In this document: positions 10,930 to 21,900 of the stretch, piece after piece
Numbering within the stretch: the first letter of the stretch is position 1
How the letters are laid out: every line of letters begins with the position of its first letter
NCBI RefSeq assembly: GCF_902459465.1
Contig: NC_047083.1
Span: 1,428,501-1,492,500, forward strand
DNA length: 64,000 bases
Reading direction: 5' to 3'
Origin: Asterias rubens
Lineage: Eukaryota; Echinodermata; Asteroidea; Forcipulatida; Asteriidae
Position numbers and translations under genes: made by a program
Notes under the pieces: generated by a model
What the model was told of the DNA's origin: nothing
Database searches by the model: none
Seen by the model: the letters and a program-made list of their open reading frames with translations, nothing else

Positions 10930-11998
10930 AACTGCTCACAAAAAGTAAAAAACTTTTTTCAATCCAGTATATTTGTTATTATTTTATACTCTCTTTGTAT
11001 ATGGTATATATCAATGCAAAGCTGAACTGTTCCTTTTTAAAATGATACCATATTTGCAATGATTACATGTTGCTGGACTTGGTTACACGAATACTAATGA
11101 GGCAAAGTCACAAATCAAATGTGCCAAAATTACCGTTGTCTGTGAATGGTCAATAGGTAATGCTCAATAATCGAATCGTTCAAGCTTTTCAGAACCATTA
11201 ATGGTTTACACAATGATTTGCAATGATTTGCATCAGTGAGCTCATCGGACACAATTAACCCTCATCTAATGAAAAACACCTTGTTTGATTTGCAAAACGA
11301 TATTCTACAGCCGAATGCAGTCCCATACTTGCAGACTCTTGGACCAAATGCCATCTTTCAAGATGACAACGCTCGCACCATTCGAGCCCGACTGCTGGTG
11401 ACTGACTATACCTGCAAAAATGTTGGGGTGCACCGGATGGATTGGCCTGCTAACAACAGTCCAGACCTGAATCCCATGGAACATCTGTGGGACAAGTTTG
11501 AGGTCAGCCACAGTTGATGTGTTGGTGGTTCTGGCGCGATCCCTCAACGTCAGCGCATCACAAGACCTGTGTGCAGCATGAGAAGAAGGTGCCAGGCTGT
11601 CATCAACGCCTTCGGATCATCCACTCGTTACTAAACTTCTTGTATCAAGAAAGTGTATTAAGATCAGTAAGTTGTCTTGCTCTATACCAAACTTCTTGTC
11701 TCAATAAAGTGGATTAAGATCAGTATGTTGTCTTGCTTGTTTGAATTACAGTGTCAATTTGATTGTTCACACAGTAACACAAAATTGCTAATTTTGGCAC
11801 ATTTGATTTGTGACTTTGTCTCATTCTCATTAACGTGGTCAAGTCCAGCAACATGTAATCATTGCAACTGTGGTATCATCTTAAAGAGGAACAGTTCAGC
11901 TTTGCATTGATATATCTTTATACCATATACAAAGAGAGTAATAAATAATAACAAATATACCGGATTGAAAAAAGTTTCCTTACTTTTTGTGAGCAGTT
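10930..11998 (+). mobile_element. Decayed Tc1-like DNA transposon with ~200-bp terminal repeats
   Basis: Inverted terminal repeats span about 10930-11133 and 11788-11998, with matching outermost bases aactgctcacaaaaagtaa. TA dinucleotides flank both ends (10928-10929, 11999-12000). The plus-strand frame at about 11240-11515 contains the C-terminal half of a Tc1-type transposase: FQDDNAR (second catalytic Asp) and NSPDLNPMEHLWD (third acidic residue). The N-terminal DNA-binding half and first Asp are missing, and the frame breaks after WDKFEV. It is a non-autonomous relic of about 1.07 kb. Confidence 0.85.
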
Positions 11999-12507
11999 TA
12001 GTATGACATCATCTCATGAATATTAATGAGCCTTACTGAATGTGCAGACGATAATCTGCCTCGTTTTTCTACTTCATTTAACCACCGGAAAAGTTTCATT
12101 CCAATGTGCACCAAAACCATAAAAGCTTGATCAGTACAAAAAACTGTAAATTTACACTCATAAAATAAGGTGTTTATGTGGCTTATATACATAGAGTAAG
12201 CTTATATATAGCAGCCATAAGTAGAATATAATGATCCACACAAGTATCACTCGAAACTGCACGGTTTCCCTTTTACGTCGCGAACTATCACGGCCGTGTA
12301 GATCATTGTATTCTACTTTTACAATATCTTTCTAACCATATACATTTTACAACAAACGGTTACAGAACGATTTTCTAAGACCAACTCGACCGATCCAAGG
12401 CAACGTGATCCTTTAAGCAGCTCTATGAAATTGGCCCCAGAGCTCTACGCTATGCCCAAGATCTGTGCATGTGATCAAAACGTGAGCATCAAGCTCCGCC
12501 TATGCAC

Positions 12508-12630
12508 ACCTTTTCGCAAATACTGGGGCGCGTGGTGCATTGTGGTCTAGCTGGTTATCAAATTTTATCCATATCTATCCCACAATGCACCTCATTTAAC
12601 AGTCTGCACTTGCGCAATGCGAAAAGGTCT
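12508..12630. repeat. MITE family C copy
   Basis: It runs from 'accttttcgcaaatactggg' to 'gcgaaaaggtct' and has an internal 'ctatcccacaatgcacctca'. Relatives are at 12764, 33752 and 35481. Confidence 0.75.
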
Positions 12631-12636
12631 ACAAGA

Positions 12637-13045
12637 GAAGTAGTCTTGGTTCCAAGACTATTGGTGTCGCGCGGTCACACACAACCAACGTGCCGATTAT
12701 GCACAGCAAAAACTGTACACGCTTGTAATGAACGAACGCTAGCGGGCGCTCTGTTTCTCTCAGGCCTTATCGCAAATACCAATGCGCAAGCGCAGACTGT
12801 GGAATGAGGTGCATTGTGGGATAGATATGGATCAAATTTGGATACCAGCTAGACCACAATGCACCTAATTCCAAGCTTTACGCGCGCGCCCCAGTATTTG
12901 CGAAAAGGTCTATTTCCGGATCTCAGAGAAACAGAGCGCCCGCTAGCGTTCGTTCATTACAAGCGTGTACAGTTTTTGCCGTGCATAATGGGAACGTTGG
13001 TTGTGTGTGACCACGCAACCCCATGGTCTTGGAACCAAGACTAGA
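12637..13045. repeat. Foldback family E with a nested family C copy (12764-12911)
   Basis: The left arm 12637-12763 (ending 'agcgggcgctctgtttctct') is reverse-complemented at 12916-13045. Between the arms is a complete family C MITE in the opposite orientation to the one at 12508. The nesting gives an order of insertion: E first, then C. Confidence 0.75.
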
Positions 13046-14230
13046 AGAGAAGCTTCTAGAACATGCTAGACTAGAAGCAGCAACGGCGTATGAGCGGAGC
13101 TCGCCATGAATCTGACATAATCTGACATGTGTACAAACATAGCACACGTGGATAAAATGTCATCGCTACACACCACCAGTGGATGTTTACATCGGAAATA
13201 AATCCAGTAAAAGTGATGGAAAAAATGCTGAAAATATAGTACATCTTAAGTAGAGTAGCTCAAAGGTAAGACTGACGAAATTCACAAATTTTTGGGGACA
13301 TTTTCGTCACAATAATATGACTTCACTTACGATCATCATAATTAATTTGATAAAAAACAAAAATCATTTATCATTTTTTAACATTTCTAAAGAACCACAG
13401 CACCTCAGTAAGCTTTTTACTATCATTATCTTCAAACTGTGAAGTTTAATGATAAGCCGTCCATTGTGTTTTGTGAAATTGTGTTAGAAAAAAGTACATA
13501 GACTTTTAGGCCACCTTTTGCGCTGTTAATAATGTTAATGGCTCCGCTTATCGGTCTGATCTCAGCACGGGTCGTACCTAGCCTACTTAGCCCACCTTGT
13601 TGAGCTAGCTGTTAAAGGCTCCTGTTGATCGTGACGTCATGATCGCTAGGCATGTGCGTGTGACGTAGAGATGAGCTATATTATGGAAACTACCACCGCG
13701 CAACGTCACCTCTTACATATTCATATTTACCTTGTACACCACGCAAATTGATAAATCAGCGTAGCCATACCGCGTCACGTGACATTACCTCTTGGATATT
13801 CATGACTTGCAAGATTTGCCTGGTGCCCTGACTTCTCACGTCAAACAAGAAGAGAATCATTAAAACATGGCGGCGCCCAAGAACACATGTCATGTTAAAT
13901 GTAATTTTTTTACACGTTTTTTTGGACCAATTTTTAAATCATTACATCTGGACAAAGTCATCGTTTAGTGAGACCTGTTATGTGTCATAGTAATTCCACA
14001 AATGTAAGGAATAAAATGAGGTATGTTGGAGTAGTATAGGACTTTTTTAAATGGGACAAATTTGCAATCAAACTACCACGCATTTTGCGACCTTTGAAAA
14101 CTTTAAGACATGTATCGAAGGTGGGCTGTAATGGTGACAGTGATGAGACCAAGCGGAGCCATTAACAGCTCAACAAGGTGGGCTAATAGACCTTTTAAAT
14201 GGCAAAATGATTTGCGTGTCTTGTGAGATT
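13046..14230. other. Gene-poor repeat-derived sequence
   Basis: No exon is supported. A motif pair (aatggctccgctta and agcccaccttgttgagct) near 13535-13620 recurs in reverse near 14150-14185, suggesting a rearranged foldback. Around 13385-13500 is a fragment of the 'cagcacctcagtaag' foldback family that is intact at 61443. Confidence 0.4.
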
Positions 14231-14244
14231 CACCCTCTATATTA

Positions 14245-14320
14245 GCACCACTTGTGTGGCCAAGGCTAGCTGAATCCTTATTCTTAGGATTTAGCTAGCC
14301 TTGGCCACACAAGTGGGGCT
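14245..14320. repeat. Short perfect-looking hairpin element
   Basis: The stem 'ccacttgtgtggccaaggct' and its complement are separated by a ~25-bp loop region with further symmetry (aatccttattcttaggatt). Confidence 0.8.
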
Positions 14321-15740
14321 ACCTCTATATATAATTATGAATGAGGTTCATGGGGGGGAATCGTGGAGACGATAGCGGAACGAAACTCATAGTTCTAGGA
14401 GTAGTTATCAATGATCTCGACGACGGTATGGAAGGCCCCTTAAGTGTTAATAATCACTGTATTATATTAAAATTTTATAACATTGGATTTTCAAACCGGA
14501 ATGTGCACAGCCACAGACCAAAAAACAAACAAACACAAAAATTAACAACACTGACTCGATATGAATTGAAGTGCGTTATTATTAGGTGTTCGGGCCAACA
14601 GCCCGGAACACCTCTTATTTTTGTTCGTTTTTTAATTTTTATTGATACTTCTTCTTCTTCTTCTTCTGTACGTCCCTTGTCCCCTATAACAGAAACATCT
14701 ATCCAAAGATCGTATGAATTTGAAACTGTACACATAGTTAGATATTCATTAGGAGAAGAAACTGTTGAAGTGATGCCTTGATGACGTCATTTGTTCTTGA
14801 GTTATGAAAATTCAAACTTTATTATTTCAAATAATTATAACTTTTGATCTACACGAGGGATTATTACAATCAATACATCATCAGAATATTAATTGAAAAA
14901 CTCCATAAACGTCTCACAGACATGACCCCATTTTTATTTTGTCTTCCGGCTCAAAAGAGAGGTTGGAAATGTCAAAATTCACGTCTAAAGAACATTGTAA
15001 ATCCCCCATTGGTATGTGCATAAACATTGCACGTAGGCATACACACAACGTGTAGTGTTAGCGGTGCAGCAGAGTCGCGCTCCAGGGACCGTCCATAGAG
15101 CGCGAAAAAGCTTAATGTAGAATAGTCTTCGTTCAAGGCGTTTAAATCATACATGCCCCTTACTTAAGGTAAATCTCTTCTACATTCGTCAATATTTCAT
15201 AAGTTCACAATTCCTAAACCACACAAGCTATTTTGACAATCTATACATCAAATGAAAGAGCTTCCGTACTTTACAAAAATGGATATGTTGGTGAACTTTT
15301 GTTTACCTTTGAACCTGTTCAAACCGGGAGTGACAGTAAAATGATTTGAAAAGGCGTTATTTATTACCTTTTAGGTTGAAATATACATCCTTTGATGCTT
15401 GACCATCACAGCATACAAGTCTGGCAAAGGTCTGGCTTTAAAAAATATAACCGATGACGTCACCAAACATACACTTTTACTAGATGACGTAATCATGTTG
15501 TTTTGACAGTTTTTGCAACTTGAATCATTTATTACAAATCTGGAGAACAAAGCAAGGTGTAATATTTGTTTTTTAATCCAGGCTTTTACTCCCTGAAACC
15601 ATGGAGGAATAAATTAATTCCTCCATGCTGAAACCGAACACCTCTCAATCTCTAGTTAATCTTGTATTCAACAGTTCTCAACACAATTGACACAGAATTG
15701 TTAGTTGATATATAAATGACATGGATATATAACTGACATA
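14321..15740. other. Intergenic region without supported gene
   Basis: It includes a 146-codon open frame at 14341-14781 with a TCT-repeat-derived serine run and no recognisable domain or splice context. Two hairpins mark it: 'aggtgttcgggc...gccc' at about 14584-14613, and 'catggaggaat...attcctccatg' at about 15600-15629. The second is followed by 'ccgaacacct', which mirrors the first and may mark the two ends of one ~1.06-kb element. Confidence 0.4.
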
Positions 15741-15863
15741 ACACACAGGCTTTGCAACGTCTCATGCAACTCAAATAATACTGTACTGTTCTTTCTCTTT
15801 TTGCAGAAATTCAGCCACATTACGGTTGCATAAATCTAGCTCTGAATAGGCCTACTCAAAGAC

Positions 15864-15969
15864 ATGAAAGTAGTTTTATTTTGTCTTATCACCCTACCGC
15901 TGACAATGGTAGTGGTGTGCTGTGCTCCAAAAACTGTGGATGTGACAAATGATCGAAAGAAACGAAACG
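15864..15969 (+). CDS. Receptor exon 1: signal peptide, propeptide, furin-like site
   Basis: This is part of the left-arm receptor. Thirty-five codons plus one base end at donor gtgagg. The hydrophobic core runs to VVVCCA, followed by KTVDVTND and RKKR, a match to the furin pattern RX(K/R)R, just before the first Ig domain. The right-arm copy has 31 extra residues between TND and RKKR. Confidence 0.8.
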
Positions 15970-18900
15970 GTGAGGCAATAAATATTATTCACACAAATAC
16001 ATTTTTATTTTTTTTTATTTTATATTTTGATCACAATAAATCTAATTCACCTAGTTGTACAAAGTTTACATAATAATTAATTTTTGTGGCTTGATACAAT
16101 GTTGATTTATAATGAGATGCAGATAATGTTTTAATAATTGAGCAAACACAATTTTCCTGGGCGTCTCGTTGCGACCCTAGCAGTTGACAACACGACATAA
16201 TGCAAATCACTATTGTAACAGAAGCAGCCACTAAAGTGAAAAACAGTTTATTTATGAACTTTGCACAAAAGGGAAGAAGTATATTTTATCCAACTTTAAT
16301 CAGACAAACGATTCAAACAATATTCTGTAAAGCTGACATTTAAAACTTCAACTGTATGTTCACATAAAATTCTCTCGCCTGTTTTAAATTTGGTTTTGGT
16401 TATGAAAAGCACTGGCGCACCTTGCAATGCAAACAACTCCTTTTCGAAACTACATACTTATCTCTCGGTGTTCATTTTACAGGTGATCACACACCCTTAT
16501 ACAAAGACGCCCTCTTTACCAGCCCCAAAACGGCATACTTCCAGAAGAACCAAACGCACTACCTGCGATGTACAACTTGGCGATTTGGGGAAAGACTAAG
16601 CTCAGTGTTCTGGTATAGGGGTGAAACCCTTGTGATCAGGTTATCTGATCAGCTGGAAAACATCAGAGCTGAACGGTACCAGTTGATGGATGATCAATCG
16701 GGCCTCATAATTTACAACGTCACTGATGACGATGGAGGACTTTACGATTGCCGAGTCGTACCAACAGCTACGAAGAGAGAAAGGCAGGGCCTGGTTAATG
16801 TCGAGATCCTCGGTAAGAGATCTTCGTAAGAGTCTTCGTTTTACTATTTCAAAAGTTTCTTTTACTCATAGATAAACAGCTGGTTATGGTTGCCGAGTCG
16901 TACCTATACAGCTAAGAAAAAAGAAAGGCATGGCCTGGTTACTGTCAAGATCCTCAGTAAGAAGTCTTCATTTAACTTTTTCAATTTGTGTTACTCACAA
17001 ATTGAACACCTTTTTCTGCACTCCCGAGGAATAAAGTGCAGAAATCTTGTTTGCACATTATCAATTTCTTGTTTTTGTGTTTCCTCCATCTCTCCAGACT
17101 CTACATTTCCAGCAGATGCTGTTTCCATGGACTCAATAAACATGGCATTGTTGTCACAGAATGTCGACCGACAAAATGGCGGTCGAATCAAATGTCCCCA
17201 TTCAACCATAGATGCCTCCGCAACCTACTGGTCCCTTGATAAAGGAGAAGGAGTCGATACTGATATAATTGGTGCCGAATACTCGAATGAAGACACCTTG
17301 GTACTTGATAAATATAAAGGTGACTATCAGATCGTGAATGGCGGAGACTTGCAGATACTGTCATTACAGCGCCCTCACCGGCGATTTTGGTGTCATCGCT
17401 TTCTGAACGGCATGGCAGTAGGACTCGTTAATGTCACTGGAGTAGGTAAGAATACGGAAAATGCACGGTTTGGTAGATGCTGACGGGAGCCGGGCACAGT
17501 CTCGAGATAATTTTTAAATACAGCACTTAACAGGAAACGGTGAAAGTGCTCATAACGAAGTTAATGATAATCTAAATTCTTTTATTATGTAAATAATGCA
17601 AATAAAAACTTCCTTTGTGTAGTTTGTGTAGCACTGAGGCGATAGCGTCTTTGAGGAAGGAGTGAAATGCAATTGGTTAAGTTTTGACATCCTTATTGTT
17701 TTACTGAGGAAAAAGTCAGAAGCAATCTTTCAACTAGTATTTTCTGATTTTTCTCACACCTGTTACAGTAAGCTAGTGTTTGTAACGTGCTTTTCCCACT
17801 ATACGAATACTTTCAACGCAAGTGAATTTTGTAAATGAATGCAAAAAGTCGCTATGGTTAAAATAAATAATAAGTTCATTTTCTCTTCTTAGTCCTCACA
17901 AATCAAGAGAGGCCGATTATAACAGGCTGTGAACCTCCGCCTGGGGATGGATGTCAAGTAAACCCTGATAAAGATCTTCAACTCAAATGCAGCGTACTCA
18001 ATGTCTACCCCAAGGTAACCTTGTATTGGAATGACGTCTCTAAGTGTGATACAAACTTTAAGGAGGAGTCTTTGGAGAGTTTTGATGATGATGCCAAGAC
18101 GTTCAACCAGACCCAGCTGCTCACCGTCAAAGCAGGGAGCTTCTCTGATGATTGCCTGCCGAAGTTTGTTTGTAACGCGATCGGTGCAGCCATCCCAGTT
18201 CAACCTTTCAGTGCAGAGGTCACTCTACAAGTTGTATCAGGTACAATAAATAGGCAAGCATGCAGTCACCATGCCTACTACATTAGCTTGACAGATTAAA
18301 GGATACTTTAAAGCAAATATTTCACTTGAAAATTCTACAAAGTAAATTTCAGGTTTTTTTCATCGGTGTTTTATTCTTCTTCCATGGTTTGAATGTATTG
18401 TTCTTTCTTTCACAATATTTCGTCTGTAATAGCACAATGGTTTCCACATTACATGATATAAATAAATTTGCACGAATTGGTTTTCTGGGGTTGAACAAAG
18501 AATTGACTAGAGTGGGATTCGAACCAACGACCTCCGGATTAAAGTGCCGGCGCTCTACCAACTGAGCTATCTAGCCCTATATTGGCGGTGTCCCTATTTT
18601 GTCAATATCTTTGTGTGGGGGTGCCAGTCAGAAGCCATACAACCGTTAACTGCCGTGTAGCCGGGGATCACACCCAAATTACTGAGGTGCTGTAGGTTTT
18701 TGAGAAATGAGTAAAACAAAGTGAAATGCAATTGGTTAAGTTTTGACATCCTTATTATTTTACTGAGGAAAAAGTCAGAAGCAATCTTTCAACTAGTATT
18801 TTCTGATTTTTCTCACACCTGTTACAGTAAGCTAGTGTTTGTAACGTGCTTTTCCCACTATACGAATACTTTCAACGCAAGTGAATTTTGTAAATGAATG

Positions 18901-21900
18901 CAAAAAGTCGCTATGGTTAAAATAAATAATAAGTTCATTTTCTCTTCTTAGTCCTCACAAATCAAGAGAGGCCGATTATAACAGGCTGTGAACCGCTGCC
19001 TGGAGATGGATGTCAAGTGAACTTTAACCCTGATAAAGATCTTCAACTCAAATGCAGCGTACTCAATGTCTACCCCAAGGTAACCTTGTATTGGAATGAC
19101 GTCTCTAAGTGTGATACAAACTTTAAGGAGGAGTCTTTGGAGAGTTTTGATGATGATGCCAAGTTGTTCAACCAGTACCAGCAGCTCACCGTCAAAGCAG
19201 GGAGCTTCTCTGATGATTGCTTGCCGAAGTTTGTTTGTAATGCGACCGGTGCAGCCATCCCACTTCAACCTTTCGGTGCAGAGGTCGCTCTACAAGTTGT
19301 ATCAGGTACAATAAATAGGCAAGCATGCAGTCACCATGCCTACTACATTAGCTTGACAGATTAAAGGATACTTTAAAGCAAATATTTCACTTGAAAATTC
19401 TACAAAGTAAATTTCAGGTTTTTTTCATCGGTGTTTTATTCTTCTTCCATGGTTTGAATGTATTGTTCTTTCTTTCACAATATTTCGTCTGTAATAGCAC
19501 AATGGTTTCCACATTACATGATATAAATAAATTTGCACGAATTGGTTTTCTGGGGTTGAACAAAGAATTGACTAGAGTGGGATTCGAACCAACGACCTCC
19601 GGATTAAAGTGCCGGCGCTCTACCAACTGAGCTATCTAGCCCTATATTGGCGGTGTCCCTATTTTGTCAATATCTTTGTGTGGGGGTGCCAGTCAGAAGC
19701 CATACAACCGTTAACTGCCGTGTAGCCGGGGATCACACCCAAATTACGATACAACCTGGGAAGCGGCAGCCAGGGGATCACCTTTAGGGGATGCGACTTT
19801 TTGTTTCAGATATCAATATAAACCACAAGGGAAACTGACTGGGTAAATTTTGAAATGATTTTTTTGGGGTTGAACAAAGAATTGACAAGAGTGGGATTCG
19901 AACCAACGACCTCCGGATTAACGTGCCGGTTTTCATTACAATTTTTTATTTACTTACGATTAAATCAAGCAATTCTGCCATCTGTTAAAGGGTCTAGGTA
20001 ATAAGTACTTTTTCCTAACACAAAACACATCGCCCGAGTTATACCCTAACCCTAACCCTAACCTTACACAGTTTGAAGACTATGATAGTAGAAAGTTTAC
20101 CTTGGAAATTTGTCTTACTGAGGTGCTGTAGGTTTTTGAGAAATGAGTAAAACAAATAATTTATGAGATAACGTTTTCTTAAGGAAAAAACATTGTTAGC
20201 CTCCATATTTTTAATTTTCATTATCTATAATTCTGTTTTATTATTATCTTACAGGTGCGACATGGATCATCTTTATCTTGTTATTTTTAGGTCTGTCTTT
20301 GATTATCATGCTTATTTTAGTAATAAGGAGACGTACCTTTCTTAGAAAGATCGTGAGATCTCCAAACGTCGAAGCTAATACGATGGAGTCTGATGACTCA
20401 AAATACCAATCACCTACATCTACCGAAAAGACTGAGATCGAGGTTGAGATCGAACCAGAAGACAAAGGATGCTACTTTGTAACACTTCAAGGTACCGTAG
20501 TAGTTCATTTTATTAGTGCCTGTTCACTTGCAATATGGAGTTAGGCCACTAAAGCGAGGCTTGATGGTCTAATTAGTCAGGTCCCCTATGTTCCTATAGT
20601 GTCATATGTATATGTAACATAAAAAGAACCAGACTGCACATCAAGTCACGTTGGCTGCGTCGATGTTCATGACTGTGTTTCCTTTACATGTTTGAAGAGC
20701 AAAGCATTTTGGGAAACAAGACTCGCATCTTTCAAATGGTACTCTTTTAATGGTTCAGTAACTTTCGAAACCGTTATTTTTTTCTTCTAAATGGGTAATT
20801 GAATAATTTTCAGATGTGGCCCGACAATTCAAAACCTATAGCAGAGTCGACTCTGCTTAAGACTCTGCTTAAATACTCTGCTAGAGTCAAACATTTAATA
20901 TCATGCCATTATCTCATACCTTTGGATTGGTAAGCGGTTTGCAACAGCTAAATTGATTTGATTTTTTCATTTACAGAATCTTTAACTTGGTTTATTTTCT
21001 TTTTCTTTTTGTGTTATTATTACAAATAAGTGTAAGTTTGGCTTTAAATTACAGGGCAGCTAATTTATTGACTGTTCTTAATTGTCTTCGTGTTTACAAA
21101 GGGTGGGACGGCTGTGGAAAATACCACACAAATTCAACAAAGTCGTCAGGACACGTTTTATTTGCTTCTTTTTGAATATAAATTTTTTTAATTTTTAATA
21201 TTTTGTTGATTTTGTTTTATACAACCGGAAATCGTCTCGTTTCATGTTAATTTATTTTGTATTGGTCTATGGGCTCCCAATCCATAAACCAACTTATAGG
21301 CCGGCCTGAAAAGCACAAAAAGTAACAACATGCAACGGCCTAAACCAATAACGACTCTGAATGCATTAGTCTATTTGTACAAGCACCAATTGATACAATT
21401 TTTTTCGATTTGTTATATCCTATTTCAACACAGACGAGAGGCAAACTATTAAAGACAAAGCATCACAATCTGAAGAGCTTAAACTAGTCGAAAATGGTGA
21501 GCAAATGATCTTCAAACTAAGTTGAATTATCGATTATGATTGGTCGATTATTAGCAACAAAAGTTAGAAATAAACCAGTATAAAACGGCCTATTCCATTT
21601 TCGTTTGTCTTACAAAACTAACAGTACAACATCTTACTGCACATTTAAAAACAAAAAACGGGGGAAAATAGTACTGCTTTGTTTGTGGTTTTGTTTTTAT
21701 TTGCAAGATGCCTACACTTCCATTAACTATAATTGCTCGACAATTTTTTTCCAGAAATAGGGATACTGTGTTTAAAGCAATAGTGTTCTACAAGTGTGAA
21801 ATAAAAATAATGCTCTCCGTTTTATTCTAATTTCTTTAAAGATGAAAGCCAAACGTTAATGCCCCAAACATCGCAAATTCAAGAACTGAATCTAGACGAT

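Larger units (their letters stand above)
17660..19750 (+). repeat. Tandem duplication (~1.06 kb) of one Ig exon, left arm only
   Basis: The sequence from 'gtgaaatgcaattggttaag' (about 17662) through exon, donor and tRNA-like SINE to 'cacacccaaattac' repeats from about 18721 to 19745. It yields two Ig exons (17893-18240 and 18952-19305). At the junction is 'tgaggtgctgtaggtttttg', which also occurs once downstream at about 20117. The right arm has a single copy of this exon. Confidence 0.92.

Noticed and set aside
14341-14781. 146-codon open frame
   Set aside because: Serine run from a TCT repeat, no known motif, no splice context, and it overlaps a hairpin repeat.
18326-18565. Open frames on both strands, repeated at 19391 and 55781
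   Set aside because: They cover the tRNA-like SINE and flanking intron, and recur only because of the duplications.
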